From CBDDFQ01 sp965227035 (GTDB taxonomy: Bacteria > Pseudomonadota > Gammaproteobacteria > Burkholderiales > Burkholderiaceae_C), in the NCBI GenBank assembly GCA_965227035.1, contig OZ245724.1:2046001-2110000 (forward strand): 64,000 nucleotides of DNA, written 5' to 3'. Every line of letters starts with the position of its first letter. The stretch's first letter is position 1. Below, piece after piece: positions 27,483 to 36,153 of the stretch. Both the position numbers and the translations under genes were made by a program. The notes under the pieces were generated by a model. The model ran no database searches. It was not told the origin of the DNA and worked only from the letters and a program-made list of their open reading frames with translations.

Positions 27483-28535
27483 ATGCCAAATCCAAAGTTT
27501 TCCATCGAACACACCGCGCCCGAAACGGTCCTCGATCACATGCTCGACGTCGGTCCGGCGCGCACATTGCGCAGACGCACGCTGCTTGCGAGCGCTGCTG
27601 CCGCACCACTCGTGATGAGCGGTCTGGCACGCGCTCAAGACCGCTGGCCGTCGCGGCCGGTGACCATCATCTCCCCCTACAACCCCGGCGGCACGAACGA
27701 TATCGTCGCGCGCCTGGTTGCCGATCGGCTGCAACGAACACTGGGCCAGCCTTTCATCGTGGAAAACCGTGCGGGGGCTGCCGGCGTGGTCGGCGTTCAG
27801 TACGTCATGAAAGCGAAGCCCGACGGCTACACGCTGCTCTCGGGCAACAACGGCGCGCTGGTCATTCAGGCAGCCGGGCGGGTCAACGGGCCGTACGACC
27901 CGACCCGCCAGCTCACACCCATCATGCGTGTGGTGGAAGCGATGCAGTTCATCTCGGTCAGCGGCGACCTGCCAGTCAACAACGTCGGAGAACTGATCGC
28001 CTATGCGAAGCAACGGCCGGGCCAACTCAACTACAGCTCGGCCGGCACAGGATCTTTCGGCCACTTCCTGATGGCTTACTTCATGCAGCTGACCGGCACC
28101 GACATGGTCCACGTCCCGTCAAAGGGCAGCGCTGCGGCTTTGACCGAACTCATGGCGCATCGCATCCAGCTGCTCATGGATCCGATTTCACTTTCGCAGG
28201 CATCCGACAAAAGAATCCGGATTCTGGCGACGCTGAACCCTCAGCGTCTGGAGGCCTATCCGCAATTTCCGACCATGAAAGAGTCTGGAGGACCTGAGAT
28301 CGATTTAGGCGGATGGTTCGGAGTTCACGGCCCGGCAGGTTTGTCGCCGGAGATCGTCGAGCGAATCAGCAGCGTGGGCCGAGCGATGCAGACCGATCCC
28401 GAGGCCCGGAAGATTTTCTCGACTGCGGGACTTGTCTCTGCATTCTCCGAACCCTCCGCGTTCGGCGAACTGGTCCGCGCCGATATGGAACGTGTGGCCG
28501 ATATCCGCAATCGCGCAAAGATTCAGCTCGACTGA
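27483..28535 (+). CDS. Tripartite tricarboxylate transporter (Bug family) substrate-binding protein
   Basis: Periplasmic solute receptor, 350 residues, of the Bug family that is greatly expanded in Burkholderiales. The N-terminus has a twin-arginine-like signal (TLRRRTLLASAAAAPLVMSG, processing near ARA-Q). The mature protein starts RWPSRPVTIISPYNPGGTND, with ADRLQRTLGQPFIVENRAGAAG further on, both diagnostic of Bug proteins. AAGGAGA precedes the ATG. No tctA or tctB permease gene is nearby, so it is an orphan receptor, perhaps sensing or delivering to a shared permease. The ligand is probably a carboxylate or its amide, judging from the neighbours. Confidence 0.92.
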   Translation: MPNPKFSIEHTAPETVLDHMLDVGPARTLRRRTLLASAAAAPLVMSGLARAQDRWPSRPVTIISPYNPGGTNDIVARLVADRLQRTLGQPFIVENRAGAAGVVGVQYVMKAKPDGYTLLSGNNGALVIQAAGRVNGPYDPTRQLTPIMRVVEAMQFISVSGDLPVNNVGELIAYAKQRPGQLNYSSAGTGSFGHFLMAYFMQLTGTDMVHVPSKGSAAALTELMAHRIQLLMDPISLSQASDKRIRILATLNPQRLEAYPQFPTMKESGGPEIDLGGWFGVHGPAGLSPEIVERISSVGRAMQTDPEARKIFSTAGLVSAFSEPSAFGELVRADMERVADIRNRAKIQLD

Positions 28536-28574
28536 CACCCGGTTCAACCTGTCCTCAAGCCATACGAATACATC

Positions 28575-29795
28575 ATGACCCAGCAAGTCCTCTCCGGCAT
28601 CAAAGTTCTCGACCTGACACGTGTCCTGGCGGGACCGTGGTGTACTCAGGCTCTGGCAGACATGGGGGCCGAAATTTTCAAGATCGAGCGCCCTGGCGTC
28701 GGCGACGAAATGCGCCACTCGCCGCCTTTTCTCAAAACCCCGGCGGGCGAACCCACGCGGGACACCCCTTCCTACTTCAGCGTGAACCGCGGCAAGCGTT
28801 CGGTGACCATCGACTTCACCAAGGAAACCGGAAAAAAGTTGCTGCTCGATCTGGTGGCGCGCTGCGACGTGCTGGCAGAAAACTTCAAGGTGGGCGATTT
28901 GAAGCGCTACGGGCTCGACTACGACAGTGTGCGTGCCATCAATCCGCGCATCGTGTATTGCTCGATCACCGGGTACGGCCAAGACGGCCCCATGGCCCAG
29001 TGGCCGGGCTACGACCCGGTTCTTCAGGCAATTTCGGGAATCATGAGCACCTGCGGAATTGCCGATGGTCAGCCTGGAGAAGGTCCGATGCGCTCGATGG
29101 TGCCGCTGGTCGATGTCATGACCGGGATGATCTCGACTTCCGCGGTGCTTGCAGCGCTGTTCCACCGCGAACGCACCGGCGAAGGACAGCACCTCGACGT
29201 GGCGCTTCTCGATGTGGCGATGTCGGCGACCACGCATCTTTCGCAAGGTTATCTGTCGGCAGGAAAGGTGCCGCGTCGCGCTGGCAACGGAAGCCTGCTG
29301 TTCGCGCCCTCGAATTGCTACATTTGTGCCGATGGCCCGTTGCTCATCCAGATCGGCAACGACAGCCAATGGGCTCGACTGTGCAAAACTTTGGGCCATG
29401 AAGATTGGCTGGTCGACGAACGCTTCAAGTCGAATGCGGCCCGGATGCAGCATTCGACTGACCTCGATAAGGAAATTTCTGCGGTCACGGCGAGTCTGCT
29501 TCGCAGCGAGCTTGCCCAGACGCTAGGCGCAGCCGGCGTTCCGTGCGGACCGGTCAACAACATCGCCGACGCCTATGAGCATCCGCAGGTGAAGCATCGC
29601 GGACTGCGGGCCGAAGTACCTCACGCGGTCTACGGAACCGTGTCGCTCGTGCGCAGCCCTTTCCGCTTTTCGCGGACGCCGGTCACGATGAAAGCGCCGC
29701 CGCAATTCGGCGCAGACACCGACTCGGTGCTGCAGCAGGAACTTCATCTGAGCGCCGACGAATTGGTCACCTTGCGTGACGCGGGCGTGCTTTGA
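28575..29795 (+). CDS. CaiB/BaiF-family CoA-transferase
   Basis: Family III CoA-transferase of 406 residues, which moves CoA between carboxylic acids. Conserved blocks are VLDLTRVLAGPWCTQALADM, EIFKIERPGVGDEMRHS, FSVNRGKRSVTIDF and the catalytic Asp region RTGEGQHLDVALLDVA. It follows the Bug receptor after 39 bases and completes a module that could take up an acid, activate it to a CoA ester and pass it to the crotonase-fold enzyme. The substrates are unknown. Confidence 0.92.
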   Translation: MTQQVLSGIKVLDLTRVLAGPWCTQALADMGAEIFKIERPGVGDEMRHSPPFLKTPAGEPTRDTPSYFSVNRGKRSVTIDFTKETGKKLLLDLVARCDVLAENFKVGDLKRYGLDYDSVRAINPRIVYCSITGYGQDGPMAQWPGYDPVLQAISGIMSTCGIADGQPGEGPMRSMVPLVDVMTGMISTSAVLAALFHRERTGEGQHLDVALLDVAMSATTHLSQGYLSAGKVPRRAGNGSLLFAPSNCYICADGPLLIQIGNDSQWARLCKTLGHEDWLVDERFKSNAARMQHSTDLDKEISAVTASLLRSELAQTLGAAGVPCGPVNNIADAYEHPQVKHRGLRAEVPHAVYGTVSLVRSPFRFSRTPVTMKAPPQFGADTDSVLQQELHLSADELVTLRDAGVL

Positions 29796-29819
29796 GTGCA
29801 GATGTGCGAGTGAGGTAAT

Positions 29820-30380
29820 TCAGCTGCCTGAACCAGATCCCGAGCCGGTACGTCCCATACCGAATGCACCCAGCATCTGCTCGGTCTGCTTCTGCATCTG
29901 CTCTTGAACCTTGGCGAACATGTCCTGCGACTGCTCTGCGTAGGCGCCCATCATCCCCTGCAGTAAGGGCGATTGCATGGTCATGTACTGGGTCCAGAGT
30001 TCCGGTGTGAGCGGCTGCGCGTTCTCGGCCACCTTGTTCTGAACATCGATCATGGCCTGAATGTTTTTCTCGAGATAGGAACCCATGAAGCCCTGCATGG
30101 CGTTGCCGTAGAAACGAATTATGTTGGCCAGCATGGCCTCGGTAAACATCGGCTCGCCGCCGGCTTCCTCTTCGAGAATGATCTGCAGAAGAATCGCGCG
30201 GGTCAGGTCGTCGCTGGTCTTCGCATCCTTCACCGCAAAAGACTGGCCAGACATGACCAGCTGCTTGACTTCGGTCAGCGTGATGTACGAGGAAGTGTTG
30301 GTGTCGTAGAGCCTTCGGTTCGGATACTTCTTGATGATGCGCTGGGTCGATTTGGACCCTTGGACCTTCGTGGATGGCAC
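29820..30380 (-). CDS. phaR: Polyhydroxyalkanoate synthesis repressor PhaR
   Basis: DNA- and PHA-binding regulator that represses phasin (phaP) genes until granules form. The conserved N-terminal domain is RIIKKYPNRRLYDTNTSSYI followed by TLTEVKQLVMSGQSF, and helical PHB-accumulation domains follow (FYGNAMQGFMGSYLEKNI). The C-terminus is a short Gly-Ser tail. I chose the GTG at 30380 because AGGAG lies seven bases upstream; the longer open frame to 30416 has no such site. phaC, phaA and phaB are not in the window. Confidence 0.93.
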   Translation of the reverse strand: MPSTKVQGSKSTQRIIKKYPNRRLYDTNTSSYITLTEVKQLVMSGQSFAVKDAKTSDDLTRAILLQIILEEEAGGEPMFTEAMLANIIRFYGNAMQGFMGSYLEKNIQAMIDVQNKVAENAQPLTPELWTQYMTMQSPLLQGMMGAYAEQSQDMFAKVQEQMQKQTEQMLGAFGMGRTGSGSGSGS

Positions 30381-30623
30381 TGGACAACTCCTGATTCTTC
30401 GAGACGCGTCGGTCATTGATTCTGTCGGATGAATTCTAGAAGCGCATGCTTTTCGAACGCCCTAGGTTAACCCTGACCGTGCACCGCTTTGATGCGGCCG
30501 CTGCGTTTATTTGCGCTGTTTCCCTCTTACTCAAGGAAAACCCTAGCGAGTTTTGTCAGTTAAGTTTCAGTCGTACAGATTAGATTCGGTGATCGTTAAA
30601 TCAAGCGAATTTGGGAGACAACA

Positions 30624-31163
30624 ATGACGGCACTTTTAAAGCTGGCGTTGGCATACGACTGGGTCACTACACAACTCAGCAAAGTTGCGTCATGGGCCGT
30701 GTTGCTCGCCGCACTTATTTCCGCAGGCAATGCGTTCATTCGCTACGGACTCGACATCAGCTCGAACGGATGGCTGGAAATCCAGTGGTATCTGTTCGCG
30801 GCCACGGTCATGCTCGGCGCGCCTTTCGTACTGAAGATGAACGAGCATGTTCGCGTCGATATCTTTTACGGAAAACTTCGCGGCTACGGCCCGGTGTTCG
30901 TCGACCTTTTCGGTCTCACCGTCTTCCTCTTGCCGGTAATGGGCCTCATGGCCTGGCTCAGCTTTCCGCTGTTCTGGCAAATGTTCCAGTCCGGCGAAAT
31001 GTCAAACAACGCAGGCGGCCTGATTCGTTGGCCGGCCATGATGCTGCTGCCCCTTGGCTTCGGTCTGATGTTCCTGCAGGGCATCAGCGAAATCATCAAG
31101 CGCATCGCTTATCTGCGCGGCCAGTTCCAGATGGACATGAACTACGAAAAGCCGGTGCAGTAA
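30624..31163 (+). CDS. TRAP transporter small permease (DctQ family)
   Basis: Small membrane subunit of a tripartite ATP-independent periplasmic transporter. The 179 residues have four predicted membrane helices (about 20-40, 53-72, 93-113 and 137-158) with the typical WLEIQWYLFAATVMLGAPFV block. GGGAGA lies six bases before the ATG. It is followed by the large permease after 63 bases. The 243-base gap to phaR must hold promoters for both directions, but I could not fix them. Confidence 0.9.
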   Translation: MTALLKLALAYDWVTTQLSKVASWAVLLAALISAGNAFIRYGLDISSNGWLEIQWYLFAATVMLGAPFVLKMNEHVRVDIFYGKLRGYGPVFVDLFGLTVFLLPVMGLMAWLSFPLFWQMFQSGEMSNNAGGLIRWPAMMLLPLGFGLMFLQGISEIIKRIAYLRGQFQMDMNYEKPVQ

Positions 31164-31226
31164 GCACCGTGCCCGCTTTCAGTTCCGCTTAAAAAATCAA
31201 AAAAATTCCAAGGCCAAGGTATCGCT

Positions 31227-32726
31227 ATGCATATGGAAAATTTCGCGCCGATCATGTTCGGCAGTCTGGTCCTCGTGATGCTGCTGGGGTTTCCGGTGGC
31301 TTTCTCATTGGCCGCGCTGGGCCTTGCATCCGGCCTGTTCGCGATCAACATGGGCTGGTTTCCGCCGGCCTTCATGCTGAACCTGCCCCTCAATATGTTC
31401 GGCATTCTGTCGAACGACCTGCTGCTTGCCATCCCGTTCTTCACCTTCATGGGGGCAATCCTCGAGAAGTGCGGGCTGGCCGAAGACATGCTCGATTCGA
31501 TGGGTCAGCTCTTCGGCACGGTCAAGGGTGGTCTCGGGTATTCGGTCATCATCGTCGGCTTCATCCTGGGCGCGATTACCGGCACCGTAGCAGGCCAGGT
31601 GATCGCGATGGCTTTGATTTCGCTGCCTGTGATGATCCGATATGGCTACAGCATGCGATACGCCACCGGCGTGCTTGCTGCGTCCGGCACCATCACTCAG
31701 CTGGTGCCGCCGTCGCTGGTGCTCATCGTGATGGCCGATCAACTCGGACGCTCGGTCGGTGACATGTACCGCGGCGCCTGGGGTCCCTCGATTCTTCAGG
31801 TGCTGATTTTCGCTGGCTACACCTTCGCTCTGGGCGTGTTCCGCCCCAAGGATATTCCCGGCATTCCGGAAGACGCGCGCACGCTCAAGAAATGGGCGCT
31901 GTGGGCCAAGTGCCTGCGCGGCATCATCCCGTCGGCCATCCTGATCTTCGCGGTGCTCGGATCGATGGGCGGACTGCCCTTCATCGACACCGCTATCGCG
32001 ACGCCTACAGAGGCAGGCGCGATGGGTGTCGTCGGCGCACTCGTGCTGGCCGCGATTCACGGACGCCTCACTTGGAAACTGATCTGGGAATCGATGTCGG
32101 GCACCATGCGTTTGACCGCAATGGTAGTGTTCATCCTGATCGGTGCTCGCGTGTTCTCGATGGTGTTCCAGGGCGTCGACGGCGCGAAATGGGTCGAGCA
32201 CATGCTCAGCGGTCTGCCCGGCGGTCAAGCAGGATTCCTGATCGCGGTGAACATCTTCATCTTCTTCCTCGCGTTCTTCCTCGACTTCTTCGAAATCGCC
32301 TTCATCATCTTGCCGATGCTCGGACCGGTCGCCGACAAGATGGGCATCGATCTGGTGTGGTTCGGCGTGCTGCTTTGCGTGAACATGCAAACCAGCTTCA
32401 TGCATCCGCCTTTCGGATTCGCGCTCTTCTATCTGCGCGGTATTGCAGACACGCTGTTCAAGGAAGGCCGGATCGCCAAGCCGGTGTTGTCCAAGGACAT
32501 TTACCTGGGCGCCATCCCGTGGGTGCTGATGCAATTGATCCTCGTGGCCATCGTTATTTTCGTGCCGCAAACCGTCACCATGTTCCTCGACAAGCAGGTG
32601 ATCTACAACACGGACAACATGCAGATTGAAATGCCGCCGGACGAGAACGCGCCCACCGAAGATCCGACGATCACGCCCGATCCCACGGTGCCTGCGCCCG
32701 AAGCCAGCGAACCGGCCAAGAAGTAA
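31227..32726 (+). CDS. TRAP transporter large permease (DctM family)
   Basis: Large channel subunit of a TRAP transporter, driven by a sodium or proton gradient. The 499 residues contain about twelve membrane helices and typical blocks such as LAIPFFTFMGAILEKCGLAE, GAITGTVAGQVIAMALISLP and ATPTEAGAMGVVGALVLA. The last 35 residues form an acidic, proline-rich tail (from MQIEMPPDENAP to EASEPAKK), longer than usual for DctM. No DctP or TAXI receptor gene is present on either side, so the solute receptor must be encoded elsewhere. Confidence 0.93.
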   Translation: MHMENFAPIMFGSLVLVMLLGFPVAFSLAALGLASGLFAINMGWFPPAFMLNLPLNMFGILSNDLLLAIPFFTFMGAILEKCGLAEDMLDSMGQLFGTVKGGLGYSVIIVGFILGAITGTVAGQVIAMALISLPVMIRYGYSMRYATGVLAASGTITQLVPPSLVLIVMADQLGRSVGDMYRGAWGPSILQVLIFAGYTFALGVFRPKDIPGIPEDARTLKKWALWAKCLRGIIPSAILIFAVLGSMGGLPFIDTAIATPTEAGAMGVVGALVLAAIHGRLTWKLIWESMSGTMRLTAMVVFILIGARVFSMVFQGVDGAKWVEHMLSGLPGGQAGFLIAVNIFIFFLAFFLDFFEIAFIILPMLGPVADKMGIDLVWFGVLLCVNMQTSFMHPPFGFALFYLRGIADTLFKEGRIAKPVLSKDIYLGAIPWVLMQLILVAIVIFVPQTVTMFLDKQVIYNTDNMQIEMPPDENAPTEDPTITPDPTVPAPEASEPAKK

Positions 32727-32744
32727 TGCCGAGGAACTGAAGGA

Positions 32745-33254
32745 ATGATGTTTCCCGGAAAATCCGACGTCGCGGTCGCGCCGTTCGGCTTCAGATACAC
32801 GCCAACCCGGTCTCGGATCGAGGGGCCGGCGTTCGGCAAAATCTTTCGAGTGATCGCCACGCTCATCGTGGCAGGAAGCGGAATCGAGCTGGCGTCTTTG
32901 TGGCTGAACTCGACCCAGGAGATTGCGCTGTACCAGCCCTTCGCCTGGTTCTGCCTGGCGTGGGCCATCATGGCTGTGATGTGGTTCGCGATGATGCGCT
33001 CGCGAACCTGGATCGACGACAAGGTGATCCACCAGGGCTGGGTCTGGACCAAGAAAGTCGAGATTGCCGACCTGGCGTACTGCAAGGTATTTCGGATTCA
33101 AGGACTCGCGTGGCTTATAGCGCCTCGTCTTTACGCCCGTACCTTCGGCGGCAAGTTGGGCATTTTTTATTTCGCATCCGACGAGCTGTATGCCGAGTTT
33201 TTGCGCATACAGGAAGCGCTTCGAAAGTTCGGTCGAGGCGAGACGATCCAGTAA
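32745..33254 (+). CDS. Small membrane protein of unknown function
   Basis: A 169-residue protein that I do not recognise by name. Two hydrophobic helices are visible, about residues 34-55 (FRVIATLIVAGSGIELASLW) and 65-85 (FAWFCLAWAIMAVMWFAMM). They are followed by a soluble part with alternating beta-like stretches (RTWIDDKVIHQGWVWTKKVE) that resembles the layout of bacterial PH-domain membrane proteins. This resemblance is an impression, not a proven match. GAAGGA directly precedes two tandem ATG codons. It starts 18 bases after dctM and could be co-transcribed with it. Confidence 0.7.
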   Translation: MMFPGKSDVAVAPFGFRYTPTRSRIEGPAFGKIFRVIATLIVAGSGIELASLWLNSTQEIALYQPFAWFCLAWAIMAVMWFAMMRSRTWIDDKVIHQGWVWTKKVEIADLAYCKVFRIQGLAWLIAPRLYARTFGGKLGIFYFASDELYAEFLRIQEALRKFGRGETIQ

Positions 33255-33374
33255 AAACTGGACATCTCCAAGCAAAGACTTGGTCGATGAAATGGGCGGG
33301 TGACGCAGGCTAAGATTCTCTGCAGTACTTGAATCACCGATTCACTCACCGACTTCCGACTCAACACGGTCTTT

Positions 33375-34661
33375 ATGCAAACTCCTCCTATTCCGTACGA
33401 CGTCAACTCGCCTGCCGCTTTCGCCGACGCACTTTCTACCAACTTCACGGTTCCCAAAAGCGAACTCCGTGTCGTGTTGCTCGAAGGTATTCACGCTTCC
33501 GGCGTGAAAGTGTTCGAAGACGCAGGCTACAAGCACATCACCGCGCATGCCAAGGCACTGTCCCGCAACGAATTGATCGACGCTATTTCCGGTGCTCACC
33601 TGCTGGGCATCCGCTCGCGCACTCACCTCACGCCCGAAGTTCTGCAACACGCCAAACAACTGCTGGCCGTCGGATGTTTCTGCATCGGCACCAATCAGGT
33701 CGATCTTGACGCCGCGATGCATCACGGCATTCCGGTATTCAACGCCCCCTTCTCCAACACCCGAAGCGTTGCCGAACTTGTTCTTGCGCAGATCGTCATG
33801 CTGATGCGCGGCATTCCCGAAAAGAACGCAATTCTTCATCGCGGTGGCTGGATGAAAAGCGCGGCCAACTCATACGAAGTTCGCGGCAAAACGCTTGGCA
33901 TCGTGGGCTACGGCCACATCGGAACGCAAATCGGCGTGCTGGCCGAACAGCTGGGCATGAACGTGGTTTTCCGCGATATCGAAGCGAAACTTCCCTTGGG
34001 CAATGCACGCGAAATGCCCAGCCTGGAAGCCATGCTCGCCGTTTCGGATGTGGTGACGCTGCATGTGCCCGAAACTGCAGAAACAAAAAACATGATGGGC
34101 GCTGCGGAAATCGCGGCCATGAAGCCTGGCAGCCATCTGATCAACGCATCGCGCGGCACCGTGGTCGATATCGATGCGCTGGCCGATGCGATCGAACGCA
34201 AGCATCTGCACGGCGCGGCAATCGACGTGTTCCCGATAGAGCCGAGTGGCAACGATTCGAACTTCGTTTCACCGCTCATCAAGTTCGACAACGTGATCCT
34301 GACGCCGCACATCGGTGGGTCTACCTCGGAAGCGCAAGTGAACATCGGCAAGGAAGTCGCTGCGAAGCTGGTTCGATACAGCGACAACGGCTCGACCGCA
34401 TCGGCCGTGAACTTCCCTGAAGTTGCCCTGCCGCACCGCTCCGGTCGCAGCCGTCTGCTGCACATTCACCGCAACGTGCCGGGCGTTCTGGCGAACATCA
34501 ACGAGCGCCTTTCTTCCTCCGGCATCAACATCTCGGCCCAGTATCTGAGCACCAACGAATCGGTGGGATACGTGGTCGTGGATGTAGATGAAGCCGGCAG
34601 CGCGATCGCCCTCGAAAAGATCGCGACGGTGCCGGCCACCATCCGTTGCCGGATGCTCTAA
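33375..34661 (+). CDS. serA: D-3-phosphoglycerate dehydrogenase with ACT domain
   Basis: First step of serine synthesis, oxidising 3-phosphoglycerate with NAD. The catalytic and NAD-binding domains show KTLGIVGYGHIGTQIGVLAE, HVPETAETKNMMGAAEIAAM and NASRGTVVDIDALADAIE, with the catalytic His in VILTPHIGGSTSEAQ. A C-terminal ACT domain (RSRLLHIHRNVPGVLANINE) would mediate serine feedback. The length of 428 residues is close to E. coli SerA (410), the short form without the intervening domain. There is no clear ribosome site. serB is at 55.7 kb, not adjacent. Confidence 0.94.
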   Translation: MQTPPIPYDVNSPAAFADALSTNFTVPKSELRVVLLEGIHASGVKVFEDAGYKHITAHAKALSRNELIDAISGAHLLGIRSRTHLTPEVLQHAKQLLAVGCFCIGTNQVDLDAAMHHGIPVFNAPFSNTRSVAELVLAQIVMLMRGIPEKNAILHRGGWMKSAANSYEVRGKTLGIVGYGHIGTQIGVLAEQLGMNVVFRDIEAKLPLGNAREMPSLEAMLAVSDVVTLHVPETAETKNMMGAAEIAAMKPGSHLINASRGTVVDIDALADAIERKHLHGAAIDVFPIEPSGNDSNFVSPLIKFDNVILTPHIGGSTSEAQVNIGKEVAAKLVRYSDNGSTASAVNFPEVALPHRSGRSRLLHIHRNVPGVLANINERLSSSGINISAQYLSTNESVGYVVVDVDEAGSAIALEKIATVPATIRCRML

Positions 34662-34695
34662 CTTTCTCCGCTGCCGGATGCTTTAACGCAAAAAA

Positions 34696-35553
34696 TCAAC
34701 CCTTCAACGCTGCTTCGACCACAGTCGCAAGCGGCGTAGTCGGGCGACCGATCAACCGGCTTAACGCCTTCGTGTCGTCGAACAGACCTCCCTTGGATGC
34801 ACCTACGTCTGATTCGGCCAGCATGTCGCCTAGCCATTTCGGCAGACCCACACTGACGAGCACGCCGGAGTAATCGGCTTCCGGCATATCTTTGTAGACC
34901 ACAGGCTTGCCCGACGCCTTCGCGATTGCGGCAGCCAAGTCGGTGAGCGTGTACGAGGTGTCGCCAGCCAGCTCGTAAACTTTGCCCGCCTGCGAATCTT
35001 TCGAGGCCAGCACTGCGGCAGCGGCATCGGCGTAATCGGCACGTGCGGCCGATGAGATGCGACCGTCTTTCGCGCTACCCAACACCGCGCCATGCTGAAC
35101 GGCGGTCGGTGCGCTCATGGTGTAGTTTTCGGTGTACCAGCCGTTGCGCAGGAACACGAATGGCAATCCCGATGCCTTGATCGCGGTTTCGGTTTCGCGA
35201 TGCTCTGCCGCAAGGCCCAGGGGCGAGGTGTCTGCATGAAGGATGCTGGTGTACGCAATCAACTTGACGCCAGCACGCTTGGCGGCATCGATGACTGCCT
35301 GATGTTGGGCCGCGCGTTGACCGACTTCGCTCGACGAAATCAGCAGCAGTTTGTCGACGCCTTGGAAAGCGGCGTCGAGTGTCGCCGGCTTGGAATAGTC
35401 GGCCTCGCGCACTTGAATCCCCTTCGCGACGAGATCTTTCGCTTTTTCGGGACTGCGCACTGCAGCCACGATTTCTGCGGCGGGCACTTGTTTGAGTAGC
35501 GAATCAATGACGAGGCGGCCGAGTTGGCCGGTAGCTCCGGTAATGGCAATCAT
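34696..35553 (-). CDS. qorB: NmrA-like NAD(P)H:quinone oxidoreductase (QorB/YtfG type)
   Basis: Atypical SDR of the NmrA family, 285 residues. The N-terminal Rossmann motif is MIAITGATGQLGRLVIDSLL, with AAVRSPEKAKDLV as the NADP-binding arginine segment, and ISSSEVGQRAAQHQAVIDAA and FLRNGWYTENY further on. The length and layout match E. coli YtfG (QorB). In E. coli ytfG is divergent from ytfH, an HxlR-family gene, and the same arrangement is seen here. AAGGAAC precedes the ATG. A role in quinone reduction under electrophile stress is inferred from this homology. Confidence 0.87.
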   Translation of the reverse strand: MIAITGATGQLGRLVIDSLLKQVPAAEIVAAVRSPEKAKDLVAKGIQVREADYSKPATLDAAFQGVDKLLLISSSEVGQRAAQHQAVIDAAKRAGVKLIAYTSILHADTSPLGLAAEHRETETAIKASGLPFVFLRNGWYTENYTMSAPTAVQHGAVLGSAKDGRISSAARADYADAAAAVLASKDSQAGKVYELAGDTSYTLTDLAAAIAKASGKPVVYKDMPEADYSGVLVSVGLPKWLGDMLAESDVGASKGGLFDDTKALSRLIGRPTTPLATVVEAALKG

Positions 35554-35623
35554 GATGTTCCTTTGGTTGTTGGATTCGATTGAAGTCGAAGGTTCTGCCT
35601 GAAGAGAATCCGAAGAATATGGG

Positions 35624-35666
35624 TTAAGCTAACTTTTTGTAAGTACATACCGAAAGGTTAGCTTAA
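35624..35666. promoter_or_regulatory. Perfect inverted repeat, candidate HxlR operator
   Basis: TTAAGCTAAC (35624-35633) and GTTAGCTTAA (35657-35666) are exact reverse complements separated by 23 bases. They lie in the 162-base gap between the divergent quinone reductase and HxlR-type regulator genes. Dimeric winged-helix HxlR proteins usually bind inverted repeats in their own divergent promoter region. No other source of such symmetry is evident. Confidence 0.6.
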
Positions 35667-35715
35667 AATAATTGTTCACCCTACCCAAACCAACACGTTC
35701 TAAAAAAAAGAAACC

Positions 35716-36141
35716 ATGAATACCGCCTCCAAAAAAACCGTCCACACGGGCACCGGCCCACTGGCAGAGCAAATCAGACGCGGCGAAATATTTGCCGAGA
35801 ACTGCCCGTCGCGAGATGTGCTCAAGCACGTCACCAGCCGATGGGGAGTGCTTCTATTGGTCGCGCTGCTGTCCGGCACTTATCGATTCAGCGAGCTTCG
35901 GCGCAAGGTGGGTGGGGTAAGCGAGAAGATGCTGGCGCAGACGCTTCAGTGGCTGGAAGCCGACGGATTCGTCGAGCGCAAAGCCTACGACGTGGTGCCG
36001 CCCCATGTGGAGTACAGCCTTACCCCGATGGGCGTCGAGGTGGCGAAAAAGGTGGAAGCGTTGGCCGACTGGATCGAAGGCAATCTGCATCGCATTCCTG
36101 CGGTCACCTCGGCCATCGAAGCCGAGATGGCAGCCACCTAA
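35716..36141 (+). CDS. ytfH: HxlR-family transcriptional regulator
   Basis: Winged-helix regulator of 141 residues of the MarR-like HxlR class. The domain runs from NCPSRDVLKHVTSRWGVLLL through YRFSELRRKVGGVSEKMLAQ and TLQWLEADGFVERKAYDVVP to YSLTPMGVEVAKKVEAL. Cys30 sits in the N-terminal position used as a redox or electrophile sensor in YodB and HypR. It is divergent from the quinone reductase gene. Regulation of itself and that gene in response to quinones or aldehydes is inferred. Confidence 0.88.
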   Translation: MNTASKKTVHTGTGPLAEQIRRGEIFAENCPSRDVLKHVTSRWGVLLLVALLSGTYRFSELRRKVGGVSEKMLAQTLQWLEADGFVERKAYDVVPPHVEYSLTPMGVEVAKKVEALADWIEGNLHRIPAVTSAIEAEMAAT

Positions 36142-36153
36142 ACGATTCCGGCT

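Noticed and set aside
31305..33275. Long open frame on the minus strand opposite dctM and the following gene
   Set aside because: The translation is rich in His, Arg, Asp and Gln without domain structure, typical of antisense frames; the plus-strand genes are conserved.
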